Source of the DNA: an uncultured Lachnospiraceae bacterium
GTDB taxonomy: Bacteria; Bacillota; Clostridia; Lachnospirales; Lachnospiraceae
NCBI GenBank assembly: GCA_934402055.1
Contig: CAKRTC010000001.1
Location: 1-64,000 of the forward strand
Length of the DNA stretch: 64,000 bases
Direction of reading: 5' to 3'
The translations under genes and the position numbers were made by a program. Positions 1-7,445 of this stretch are shown piece after piece; the first letter of the stretch is position 1, and each line of letters begins with the position of its first letter. The notes below the pieces were generated by a model. The model worked only from the letters and a program-made list of their open reading frames with translations. It was not told where the DNA came from and ran no database searches.

Positions 1-74
1 CGTGTACCGAACGGTACGCACGGTGGTGTGAGAGGTCGGGATTTCTCACTTAAGAGAAATTCCTCCTACTCGAT
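1..74 (+). mobile_element. 3' end of a group II intron (domains V and VI)
   Basis: Bases 1-25 fold as most of a group II intron domain V: the strand GTGTACC, a GAAC loop, the strand GGTAC, then a CG bulge and CACGG. The 5' strand of the hairpin starts just outside the window. Bases 33-70 form a domain VI-like hairpin (GGATTTCTC pairs with GAGAAATTCC) followed by CCTACTCGAT, where an unpaired A would be the branch point. The likely intron end is the CGAT at 71-74. The reverse transcriptase/maturase gene would lie to the left, outside the window. The domain V shape is seen directly; assignment as an intron is from family knowledge, and the exact 3' boundary is a best guess. Confidence 0.75.
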
Positions 75-317
75 TATCCGATACTTCCCACAGTGTGTAC
101 AACTTGGATCAGACCTTAAAAGTCTCGCAGCAATACCTTTTTAGTCATAAAATATGCATACGACAGCAATTTAATGCATAAAAGTGACGACACGCAAATG
201 TAGAACGAGAAACGTAGTGTTTGTCAAAAGATACAATTTGCAGGATGCTGTATAGTGCAAAATATACATAAAATGCTTGTTAAAATATTAACTAATTAAA
301 AATTTTAACAAAAAGTA

Positions 318-345
318 TTGAAAATAAAACAACTCATAGTATGAT
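318..345 (+). promoter_or_regulatory. Promoter of cstA
   Basis: TTGAAA at 318-323 and TATGAT at 340-345 are 16 nt apart, a good vegetative promoter. The -10 box overlaps an upstream in-frame ATG at 341, which argues that translation starts at 440 rather than 341 and leaves a leader of about 90 nt. Confidence 0.6.
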
Positions 346-439
346 GAGCTATATAGATAAGTGGGCGAATAAATGTATATTTTATGCAATCACGCATGGA
401 ATGATTTTAGGGATCCGCTCACTTACAAGGGAGGTTTGT

Positions 440-1927
440 ATGATTAGTTTCTTTATCTGTCTGATAGCACTCGTCGCAGGCTATTTTACCTATGGTAAAT
501 TAGTAGACAGTACATTCGGACCTGACGACCGTGAGACACCGGCTGTCAGAATCAACGATGGCGTTGATTACGTTGTTATGCCGCAGTGGAAGCTGTTCCT
601 GGTTCAGCTCCTTAATATTGCGGGACTCGGTCCTATCTTCGGTGCACTTCAGGGTGCTCTTTGGGGACCTATCGTTTTCCTTTGGATCACCTGCGGTACT
701 ATCTTTGCCGGCGGTGTTCACGACTACTTCTCGGGAATGCTTTCGGAGAGAAATGAGGGTGCATCTATCTCTGAGGTTACAGGTAAGTATCTCGGAAGCG
801 GAATGAAGACTGTAATGCGTATATTCTCGGTAGTTCTCCTTATCATGGTAGGTACTGTATTTGCCAAGGGACCTGCAGGACTTATCGTTAAGATGATCGA
901 TCCTACCGGAGAGGGTACAGGTCTTGTTGCAAGTGCAACCTTCTGGCTTGTAATTATCCTTATTTACTACTTTATCGCTACATTTATCTCGATTGATGCC
1001 ATTATCGGACGTATTTATCCTATATTCGGTATCTGCCTTATCGTGATGGCGGTTGGAGTTGCATTCGGTATTATCACAAAGCCGGAGTACCAGATCCCGG
1101 AGATATGGAACAGCCTTTACAACATGCATCCTAAGGCTACACCGATCTGGTCATTCATGTTCATTACCGTTGCATGCGGAGCTATCTCAGGTTTCCACTC
1201 AACACAGTCACCTCTTATGGCTCGCTGCTTAAAGAGCGAGAAGCAGGGACAGTTCGTATTCTACGGAGCAATGGTAGGCGAGGGTATCATCGCACTCATC
1301 TGGGCAGCAGCAGGCTGTGCTATCTATGAGAAGACAGGCGGACTTTCAACAGGTCTTCTTGAGAGCATCGGCGGCGGTCAGTCGGCAGCAGTTTATGATG
1401 TATGTATCAAGACAATGGGTAAGGTCGGTGTTGCTCTTGCAATGCTCGGTGTTATCGCTTGTCCTATCACCTCAGGTGATACAGCGTTCCGTTCGGCAAG
1501 ACTTACAATTGCCGACTGGGCAGGTCTCGATATGAAGAAGTGGCAGACAAGACTTGCACTTACTATTCCGGTACTCGGAGCAGGTGCTGTTATTTCACAG
1601 CTTGACTACACTATAGTATGGAGATACTTCAGCTGGACAAACCAGACACTTGCTATGATCGTTCTCTGGTCTGCATCAATGTACCTCTTCAGAGAGAAGA
1701 AGAATTACTGGATCACCGCAGTTCCGGCAACATTCATGAGTGCTGTAAGTGCTACCTACTTCTTACTTGCACCTGAGTGCCTCGGAAACTTCCTTAATGC
1801 CAAGACAGCAGAGGGAGCTACAATATACAACACAGCAGTTGCATATCCGATAGGCATCATCGTAGCCGTTGTATTCCTTGCTATCTTTATCAAGGCAACA
1901 AAGAAGCCGGCTCCGGAACAGGCATAA
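440..1927 (+). CDS. cstA: Carbon starvation protein CstA family transporter
   Basis: A polytopic inner-membrane protein of 495 residues. CstA-family proteins import peptides or, in better-studied cases, pyruvate under nutrient limitation. The sequence is hydrophobic throughout and carries family landmarks: the N-terminal helix with AGYFTYGK, the segment GTIFAGGVHDYFSGMLSERN, the FHSTQSP stretch, the CPITSGDTAFRSARL region, and FSWTNQTLAM near the C-terminus. The length fits the short Firmicute CstA form. The start at 440 is chosen because GGGAGG lies 8 nt upstream; an in-frame ATG at 341 is inside the promoter. Codon use is strongly biased, as in well-expressed genes of this window. It is a single-gene unit with its own terminator. 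Family assignment is firm; the substrate is not determined by sequence. Confidence 0.93.
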   Translation: MISFFICLIALVAGYFTYGKLVDSTFGPDDRETPAVRINDGVDYVVMPQWKLFLVQLLNIAGLGPIFGALQGALWGPIVFLWITCGTIFAGGVHDYFSGMLSERNEGASISEVTGKYLGSGMKTVMRIFSVVLLIMVGTVFAKGPAGLIVKMIDPTGEGTGLVASATFWLVIILIYYFIATFISIDAIIGRIYPIFGICLIVMAVGVAFGIITKPEYQIPEIWNSLYNMHPKATPIWSFMFITVACGAISGFHSTQSPLMARCLKSEKQGQFVFYGAMVGEGIIALIWAAAGCAIYEKTGGLSTGLLESIGGGQSAAVYDVCIKTMGKVGVALAMLGVIACPITSGDTAFRSARLTIADWAGLDMKKWQTRLALTIPVLGAGAVISQLDYTIVWRYFSWTNQTLAMIVLWSASMYLFREKKNYWITAVPATFMSAVSATYFLLAPECLGNFLNAKTAEGATIYNTAVAYPIGIIVAVVFLAIFIKATKKPAPEQA

Positions 1928-1978
1928 GCAGAATATTCAGTATCTGTTTATAGTCGGGTAACAATTAAATATTGATAA

Positions 1979-2017
1979 TAAAGGCGGAGGTGTGCGGTTG
2001 TTCACTTCCGCCTTTTG
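1979..2017 (+). terminator. Intrinsic terminator after cstA
   Basis: AAAGGCGGA pairs with TCCGCCTTT across a 19-nt loop that can pair further (GGTG with CACT). The right arm ends in TTTTG. Confidence 0.75.
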
Positions 2018-2055
2018 TTTAAAGAAGATTTATCAACAAAAGGAAATTTAGTATT

Positions 2056-3057
2056 ATGAGTTTATTTATGTCTGCTGTCGCGACTGAGCTTACACCGAGC
2101 GAGCTTGCGAACGAGAAAAAATGTATGAAGAAAATCGGACGTAACGGTGTCGGAGACAAGGCTGTTTTTCTGTCTTCACTCATTGCCGATCGAAGCAGAT
2201 ATGTGTGTTTCAGTGACATTAACAGGATATATAAGCAGGTGGCAATGTCTAAGGGCGGATTTACCGGTAAGGGGATATTCGGAAGCCTGTCATATATTAT
2301 CGTTGAACTTAGGAGCGGAAATAAAATAAAGTGTTCCGTACCTGTGGAGCAGGATGTCGATGCATTGCTTGAAGAAGTACTTGTGCGTTGTCCTGGAAAG
2401 CCTATACACAGCCGTGAGGCTGAGCAAAAACTGCGTCAGGCGGAAAAGGAAGAACGTGCAAGGTATGCAGATAAGATAAGCGACAAGGCTGAAGAAACCA
2501 TCAGGGAGCTTGAAGCCGATAAGGCTGTACTTGAGAAGCAGCCTAAGCTGTACCGCGAGCTTGCACAGTCGGCGAGACAGCTCAGGATAGTACGAAGAGT
2601 CAATCCGAGTTATAAATGGCTCGCACTTGTGGTGCTCATAATGGCAGCCGTTGCAAGCATATTCGGAGTTATCCGTATGATCAACGGAGGAACCACGGAG
2701 ATATATATTGTTTTCTTTGGATTTGCCATAATATTCCTGATTTCGGCTTCAAGAGTGTTGCCGAGTGCAAGAAACAATATAAAAAAGGTCACAGAGGCCA
2801 ACGAGCAGGCAGTTGCAGCAATGGAAGCCGCAATTAATGGCAAGGAGCTTGCCGTTCCTGCAAGATATGCGCACCCGATAGTGCTTGAACGTATGACAAG
2901 AGTTATACGTGAGGGACGTGCGGAGACTGCCGGAGATGCTTTTGATTTGGTCAAAGCAGATCTTAAGGCTTTAAATGCGGATGTAAGTGTTTCACAGAAG
3001 GAGTATGACGAGGTCGTTGAGATCAAGCCTATGTTCCTTAACAATGATTATGAATAA
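2056..3057 (+). CDS. Uncharacterised two-TM membrane protein with a PH-like N-terminal part
   Basis: A 333-residue protein I cannot assign to a named family. Residues ~10-115 are soluble and beta-rich (FSDINRIYKQV, then SYIIVELRSGNKIKCSVPV), reminiscent of bacterial PH-like domains. Residues ~120-175 are highly charged and probably a coiled coil. Two membrane helices follow at ~188-206 and ~215-232, then a second charged helical region to the C-terminus. A modest AAAGGAAA site precedes the ATG at 2056; the ATG at 2068 is an alternative. It sits just upstream of the MoxR/VWA pair in the same direction, with a hairpin in between, so it may be a membrane partner of that pair; this is inference from position only. 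Confidence 0.8.
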   Translation: MSLFMSAVATELTPSELANEKKCMKKIGRNGVGDKAVFLSSLIADRSRYVCFSDINRIYKQVAMSKGGFTGKGIFGSLSYIIVELRSGNKIKCSVPVEQDVDALLEEVLVRCPGKPIHSREAEQKLRQAEKEERARYADKISDKAEETIRELEADKAVLEKQPKLYRELAQSARQLRIVRRVNPSYKWLALVVLIMAAVASIFGVIRMINGGTTEIYIVFFGFAIIFLISASRVLPSARNNIKKVTEANEQAVAAMEAAINGKELAVPARYAHPIVLERMTRVIREGRAETAGDAFDLVKADLKALNADVSVSQKEYDEVVEIKPMFLNNDYE

Positions 3058-3073
3058 TTAAGATGTATCTATC

Positions 3074-3131
3074 TGCGGCAGGAGACTTTGTGGCGGCGTT
3101 GCTTTTAACTACGGTCTTGTGCCGCATTTTT
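3074..3131 (+). terminator. Hairpin with U-run between membrane protein and moxR
   Basis: TGCGGCA (3074-3080) pairs with TGCCGCA (3120-3126), followed by TTTTT and then by the moxR ribosome site. The 39-nt loop is long, so it may act as a partial terminator that sets the ratio between the genes rather than a full stop. Confidence 0.5.
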
Positions 3132-3147
3132 ATAAAGAGAAAATACT

Positions 3148-4065
3148 ATGAATAAAGAGCTGTTTGAAATATTAAAGAAGGATGGAGTGGATGCAGGTCT
3201 GCTTGAGGCTGTAGAAAGATTTACGGCTCAAACGCAAGCAACGGAGCTTGAGTCGCGTATAACGGAGCCGGATTGTCCGTATTACGGCAGAGAGATATGG
3301 AATGAAGCTATAGCGGCTCTCATAAGCGGCAGAAATCTGCTGCTTTCGGGACCGAAGGCTACCGGTAAGAATATACTCTGTGAGAATCTTGCGAAGCTTT
3401 TTATGCGTCCGGTATGGGATGTGTCCTTTCATGTCGGCATGGATGCGTCATATATGATAGGTGCGGACAGCTTTGACGGTTCAAAGGTCGTGTTCAAGCC
3501 GGGACCGGTATTTCTGGCTGCAAAGTATGGTGGCTTTGCGGTCCTTGATGAGATAAATATGGCTAAAAATGAAGCTCTCGCGGTGCTTCACAGTGTCTTG
3601 GATCACAGGCGTGTGATAGATGTTCCGGGATATGAAAGACTTAAGCTGCATCCGGCAGCCAGATTTATAGCAACTATGAACTATGGCTACGAGGGAACAA
3701 GGGAGCTTAACGAGGCTCTTGCTTCGAGATTTCTGGTGATCTCGGTGCCTATAATATCCGAAGAAAATTTAAGACGTATTATTGACGGCAAATTTCCGGG
3801 ACTAAAGGAAAAGCAGCGTGATCAGTTCATTAAGCTTTTCTATGAATTAAACGATAAGGCCGAGCATGCGGAGATATCGGAGAGAGCGGTCGACCTGAGA
3901 GGTTTACTGGATGCGATTGCAATAATGCAGCTGGGGATATCCGTGAGGTCCGCTCTCGATATGGGAATTGTTAATAAGTGCTTTGATGAGCATGAAAGAA
4001 AGTTGATAAGTGATGTTATTACCGCCCGCATACAAGACAGACCGGGCAGAGAATTATTTGACTGA
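3148..4065 (+). CDS. MoxR-type AAA+ ATPase
   Basis: A 305-residue cytoplasmic AAA+ ATPase of the MoxR family. MoxR proteins act as chaperones that mature metal-cofactor enzymes or complexes together with VWA-domain partners. Visible motifs are Walker A GPKATGKN (residues ~68-75), Walker B FAVLDEIN with the following metal-binding acid, the sensor-1 region ATMNYGYEGTRELNEALASRF with an arginine finger, and a C-terminal helical lid. The next gene starts 2 nt after its stop and encodes a VWA protein, the classic MoxR/CoxE-type pairing, so the two are almost certainly co-translated and work together. The target complex is not evident from neighbours. Confidence 0.9.
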   Translation: MNKELFEILKKDGVDAGLLEAVERFTAQTQATELESRITEPDCPYYGREIWNEAIAALISGRNLLLSGPKATGKNILCENLAKLFMRPVWDVSFHVGMDASYMIGADSFDGSKVVFKPGPVFLAAKYGGFAVLDEINMAKNEALAVLHSVLDHRRVIDVPGYERLKLHPAARFIATMNYGYEGTRELNEALASRFLVISVPIISEENLRRIIDGKFPGLKEKQRDQFIKLFYELNDKAEHAEISERAVDLRGLLDAIAIMQLGISVRSALDMGIVNKCFDEHERKLISDVITARIQDRPGRELFD

Positions 4066-4067
4066 TC

Positions 4068-5795
4068 ATGAGTAAAGTGACCGAGGACGAAAGAAAAAGA
4101 GCGGAAAATCTGATATGGACGGCGGCGGGCAGCTATGACTTCTCGCCGGATTTCTGTTCGTTTGATGAGGATGGAAGTGCGGATGTATATATGAATATCG
4201 TTATCGGTCTCGAACATAAGTGGCTGGGTGAGAGGACGGACAAGCTGCTCAAAGAAGCAGCAGAAAGCAGACGTGCCGCAATACTTACAGATACACTTTG
4301 GCTCGGCATAGAGTCATATGTGTATGCCAAGGAAGTTGCCGTAAGACCTGTGCTTGCGGAACTTAGGAGAAAGCATGCCGGGGAATATTTTGAGAGGCTA
4401 AAGAAGCTCAACCGTCAGCAATGGATGGCGGAAAATAAGCAGCTTTTGGATCAGCAGAGTATACGCTGGAGCAGAGTGCTCGGAAATGAAAAGCGTATAT
4501 ATGCTCCGGACCGTAAGGCATTGGCGGCAGCGCTTGAGCTATCGCCGTCTCTCGGTGCGGATGAGGCCGCAGATAAGCTCCGAGATATACTTGTGAGATT
4601 TTTCGCTTTCAAGGGAGGAGAAAAAGAAAGACCGCGCAGTGTAAAGCTTACTGCCGGGCAGGCATGGATACTTAAGCATGTTTTTAAGACGGAGCACAGG
4701 CATACCGATACAGTCATGATGAAAAACAGCTTTGACGGAAGAAGCACGGAGGGAGGAAATGCATCTAAGGATGATAAGCACAGCAGTACTCATCAGTCGG
4801 GTGACAGAGCTTATATAGAGGCTTGTTTCGGAAGATCTCTGTATAATGATGAGGAATTGAAGCGAATAGAGAGCAGGCTGTGTGTAGGAGTACACAGAGC
4901 CTGCAGAGTCTTTGTGACTGACGGCAGAATGTCTGAGGATAAAGCAATGTTACAGGATTCGGTCAAGATACGTAACGACAGTGCACGTCAGGAGATGCTG
5001 AACCGCAGGTATATGCAGTCGGAGGGAAGCCTGCCGATCTCGATGGTAAGGAGACTTTCCGCAAGACTTGAGGTGGTGTTGGCTGAGCTTAGGCAGAATG
5101 TTGCCGTAAATGCGGCAGCAGGAAGACTTAATGCGAGCAGATCCTGGCGTATGCCTATATTGAACGATCCGGATGTTTTTACTAAAAATAAAGCTGAGCG
5201 TGAGCTGCCTATAGATGTTACCGTATTGCTTGATGCCAGTGCATCGAGGATGCAGGTGCAGGAGCAGCTGACGGCCGAGGTATGGATACTTGTCGAAGCG
5301 TTGAAAAGATGTCATGTGAGCTCTCGGGTGTTATCTTTCAGATCGCTCAGAGGATATACCGTACTTGAGTATATGAAGGATTTTAAGGACAATGATACCT
5401 CGAGGCTTTTCGGGTTTTATGCGGCGGGATGGAATAGAGACGGATTGGGGCTGAGACTTGCCGCAGATGAATTGCTTAGGGCAAATAACGGCAGAAAGCA
5501 TATACTTATAGTTCTTACAGATGCAAGTCCGGATGATTCGGAGCGTATTGCGGCAGGCGGTAAATACCCTATCGGGACGGCTTATGAGGGTTCGGCTGCG
5601 GTTGAAGATGCCGAGGAGGCTGTGTCGGAGATACGAAAAAGCGGTATACTCATATACGGGCTCTTCTTAGGAAGGACCGATAATATTGAAAATCTGCACC
5701 GGATATACGGTAAGGATCAGGTGCGTATACATGACATATCCCGGTTTGCAAAAGCATGCGGAGAGCTGTTTGTGAAGGCGGTCAATGAATTGTAG
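4068..5795 (+). CDS. VWA-domain protein (CoxE/CobT/NorD-like), MoxR partner
   Basis: A 575-residue protein with a long helical N-terminal region (1-380) and a C-terminal von Willebrand A domain. The MIDAS metal site is visible as D389-A-S391-A-S393 in the strand DVTVLLDASAS, with later conserved residues around the NRDG stretch and the TDASPDD strand. The layout resembles CobT/NorD and CoxE-like proteins that act with a MoxR ATPase to insert metals or remodel large complexes. The ATG lies 2 nt after the moxR stop. The central part (~220-260) is low-complexity and polar, probably a linker. No NO reductase, CO dehydrogenase or cobaltochelatase gene lies nearby, so the substrate is unknown. Confidence 0.87.
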   Translation: MSKVTEDERKRAENLIWTAAGSYDFSPDFCSFDEDGSADVYMNIVIGLEHKWLGERTDKLLKEAAESRRAAILTDTLWLGIESYVYAKEVAVRPVLAELRRKHAGEYFERLKKLNRQQWMAENKQLLDQQSIRWSRVLGNEKRIYAPDRKALAAALELSPSLGADEAADKLRDILVRFFAFKGGEKERPRSVKLTAGQAWILKHVFKTEHRHTDTVMMKNSFDGRSTEGGNASKDDKHSSTHQSGDRAYIEACFGRSLYNDEELKRIESRLCVGVHRACRVFVTDGRMSEDKAMLQDSVKIRNDSARQEMLNRRYMQSEGSLPISMVRRLSARLEVVLAELRQNVAVNAAAGRLNASRSWRMPILNDPDVFTKNKAERELPIDVTVLLDASASRMQVQEQLTAEVWILVEALKRCHVSSRVLSFRSLRGYTVLEYMKDFKDNDTSRLFGFYAAGWNRDGLGLRLAADELLRANNGRKHILIVLTDASPDDSERIAAGGKYPIGTAYEGSAAVEDAEEAVSEIRKSGILIYGLFLGRTDNIENLHRIYGKDQVRIHDISRFAKACGELFVKAVNEL

Positions 5796-5932
5796 CCACT
5801 CTCATCAAAAAGTAATGTCTTCCAAATGCGGTATGGCATCAGCTTTTACATTGCGCTTTATCTGTGTTCAACGAAAGCTCAACGTTTAAATTACACAAGA
5901 CACAGCCATCATAAAACTTTGAATATTCAAAT
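5796..5932. other. Intergenic stretch without a recognised gene
   Basis: Between the VWA gene and the repeat element. A 78-codon frame that runs from 5826 into the repeat has no ribosome site and is not accepted as a gene. I see no promoter or clear terminator in this stretch. Confidence 0.5.
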
Positions 5933-6063
5933 AAAAAAGAATGTGCCTTGGCACATTCTCGCGCCGAGCGCGGTCGCTTGCGACAGTTTTCTCCTTCGCG
6001 CGAGTGCGCATCCCGCGGAGCGTTTATTTACTCATAGGACGCAATTTCCTATGAGTAAATAAA
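5933..6063 (+). repeat. Module A intergenic repeat, copy 1 (~125 nt, three hairpins)
   Basis: The element starts with a perfect hairpin AGAATGTGCC-TT-GGCACATTCT, continues through a GC-rich block (GCGCCGAGCGC, GCGCGAGTGCGC, CCGCGG) and ends in a perfect 17-bp palindrome (6023-6039 with 6047-6063) around the loop CGCAATT. A copy nearly identical over its whole length but in inverted orientation lies at 44861-44999, and a decayed one at 54177-54282. It codes for nothing recognisable. Short terminal palindromes of the same family occur alone at 22201 and 31905. Confidence 0.9.
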
Positions 6064-6065
6064 TA

Positions 6066-6112
6066 AGCCGATGCAGTTCGAGTATAAGCTTAAATTGCAT
6101 CGGCTTTGTTTT
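6066..6112. terminator. Bidirectional terminator between VWA gene and DUF436 gene
   Basis: AGCCGATGCA pairs with TGCATCGGCT with a few extra pairs inside; a TTTGTTTTG tail on the plus strand and a TTATTTATTTA tail on the minus strand mean it can stop transcription both ways. It abuts the module A palindrome. Confidence 0.7.
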
Positions 6113-6143
6113 GCAGAAATATTTAATTAAGGCATTTGTGGTA

Positions 6144-6713
6144 TCAGGCCTTGTCGAGATCGTAGTGGGCACGTTCACCGCCGACGAACTTGAGTCTTGT
6201 CCTTGCACATACAACATGTGCATGACCAATCTCCTTTGTTGCGATTCGTACCGGCACGGCAACGTCTTTTAAATGCATGCCTATCAGGGTATCTCCTATA
6301 TCTATGCCTGCATGAGCCTTGATATGCTCTACTGCAACAGGTGATTCAAACATTCCGTAGGCTGCGGTTGCGAATGAGCCGCCTGCCTTGAGCTGAGGTA
6401 CGACATTTACAGGCTCGTAAGAGTAACGCTCGGCAGCAGCCTCTTCGATAATAATGGAACGGTTCAGATGCTCACAGCACTGAGCGGCAAGATAGATGCC
6501 CTTTGCCTTAAGCTCACTATAGAGTACCGAGCATATAGCTTCACCGATCTCGGCACTTGAGTGTGAGCCTATCCTGAAGCTTCCGACCTCACTTGAAGAA
6601 CAGCCTACGACAAGTATCTGTCCGGGCTTGAGCTTAGCAACTTCAAGCAGCTCGTCCAATACCTTCTTTGTTTGTTCTTTTATTTCCTCCAATGTAAGCT
6701 CTTGTTCATCCAT
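6144..6713 (-). CDS. DUF436 / TIGR01440 family protein (YwlG-like)
   Basis: A 189-residue cytoplasmic protein of the DUF436 family, found widely in Firmicutes and of unknown function. Family features are the N-terminal ILVVGCSSSEVGS segment, the CEHLNRSIIIEE motif, PVAVEHIKAHAGIDIGDTLIGMHLK and the C-terminal GERAHYD. The start at 6713 is chosen because AAAGGAGAG lies 6 nt upstream; an in-frame ATG two codons earlier is too close to that site and longer starts overlap the preceding gene. It follows the ECF S component by 17 nt and is very probably co-transcribed with it. Confidence 0.87.
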   Translation of the reverse strand: MDEQELTLEEIKEQTKKVLDELLEVAKLKPGQILVVGCSSSEVGSFRIGSHSSAEIGEAICSVLYSELKAKGIYLAAQCCEHLNRSIIIEEAAAERYSYEPVNVVPQLKAGGSFATAAYGMFESPVAVEHIKAHAGIDIGDTLIGMHLKDVAVPVRIATKEIGHAHVVCARTRLKFVGGERAHYDLDKA

Positions 6714-6730
6714 GATCATCTCTCCTTTTA

Positions 6731-7273
6731 TCAGCGTCTCTGAATTGCACGCTCCCATACATGACTCTTATCAAGTACGGCGATAAGTACAAGACTGAGT
6801 ACTATATTTGTTCCGGCCTGTACACTGTTGCTGATGACCGACGGGAATGCCGCTGCGCCGTAACCCATGACGAAATACTCATATACCAGATAACCGAGTA
6901 CCATCACTATCTCGGCGGCTACTGCCGAAATTATATAAACGACAGCCTTTGCCGCATCCTTGCCGTTGGCTTTTGTGCCGAGGCTCTTATATATCTTATA
7001 TGCTGCAAGTGCCATAAGCAACTTGATTATAAATGTTCCCGGTGCATAAGCCGGATAACCGCTGAGGATATCGGCAAGTCCTGAGCCGAGTCCTGCGGCG
7101 ATAACACCGTACCAGCCGCCGAGGAGCCAGGCGCTTAAGAGTACTCCTGTATCACCTATATTAACATAACCGTTGGTTCCGAGAGTCGGTACCTTTATTA
7201 CCATTGTGAATACACAGGTAAGTGCGGTAAACAGGGCTCCGAATACCAGTCCGTTCAAATTCTTTCTGTCCAT
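6731..7273 (-). CDS. ECF transporter S component, substrate unknown
   Basis: A 180-residue integral membrane protein with about six helices, typical in size and pattern of energy-coupling-factor substrate-binding subunits. Markers are the N-terminal FGALFTALTCVFTMVIKVPT, the YVNIGDTGVLLSAWLLGGWYGVIAAGLGSGLADIL segment and AYAPGTFIIKLLMALAAYK. ECF S subunits bind a vitamin or metal and share an energising module (EcfA, EcfA', EcfT) that is not encoded here. The gene has an AGAGAGG site and its own promoter on the minus strand. No riboswitch was seen upstream, so the vitamin cannot be named from context. Confidence 0.87.
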   Translation of the reverse strand: MDRKNLNGLVFGALFTALTCVFTMVIKVPTLGTNGYVNIGDTGVLLSAWLLGGWYGVIAAGLGSGLADILSGYPAYAPGTFIIKLLMALAAYKIYKSLGTKANGKDAAKAVVYIISAVAAEIVMVLGYLVYEYFVMGYGAAAFPSVISNSVQAGTNIVLSLVLIAVLDKSHVWERAIQRR

Positions 7274-7306
7274 AATTATATTACCTCTCTAAATGATTTT
7301 GTGCTG

Positions 7307-7334
7307 ATTATACTCTTGTCCGGATATACGACAA
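7307..7334 (-). promoter_or_regulatory. Promoter of the ECF S / DUF436 operon
   Basis: On the minus strand TTGTCG (7334-7329) and TATAAT (7312-7307) are 16 nt apart, about 35 nt before the start codon. Confidence 0.5.
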
Positions 7335-7445
7335 TGTTCAGATTTGTCTAATTTCTTATAACCAGATATTTGGACTTGAAAGTAGCTGCATTGACAAGTA
7401 TAATTCTAATGAAAACAGTTTGTTCGAGATAGACAACGGAGTATT

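Noticed and set aside
341..439. N-terminal extension of CstA from an ATG at 341
   Set aside because: The ATG lies inside the -10 box of the promoter, has no ribosome site, and the extra residues are not part of the family; 440 has GGGAGG.
500..1129. Long antisense frame inside cstA
   Set aside because: Composition is that of a shadow frame; no ribosome site and no family resemblance. The same applies to the other long antisense frames, such as 7926-9053 and 58628-59410.
3840..4217. Antisense frame across the moxR/VWA junction
   Set aside because: It overlaps two well-supported genes and has no start signal.
5826..6062. 78-codon open frame
   Set aside because: It lacks a ribosome site and runs through the module A repeat and its palindrome.
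7274..7445. LexA box before the Y-family polymerase
   Set aside because: No GAAC-N4-GTTC site was found; only weak AACA/TGTT symmetry that cannot be defended.
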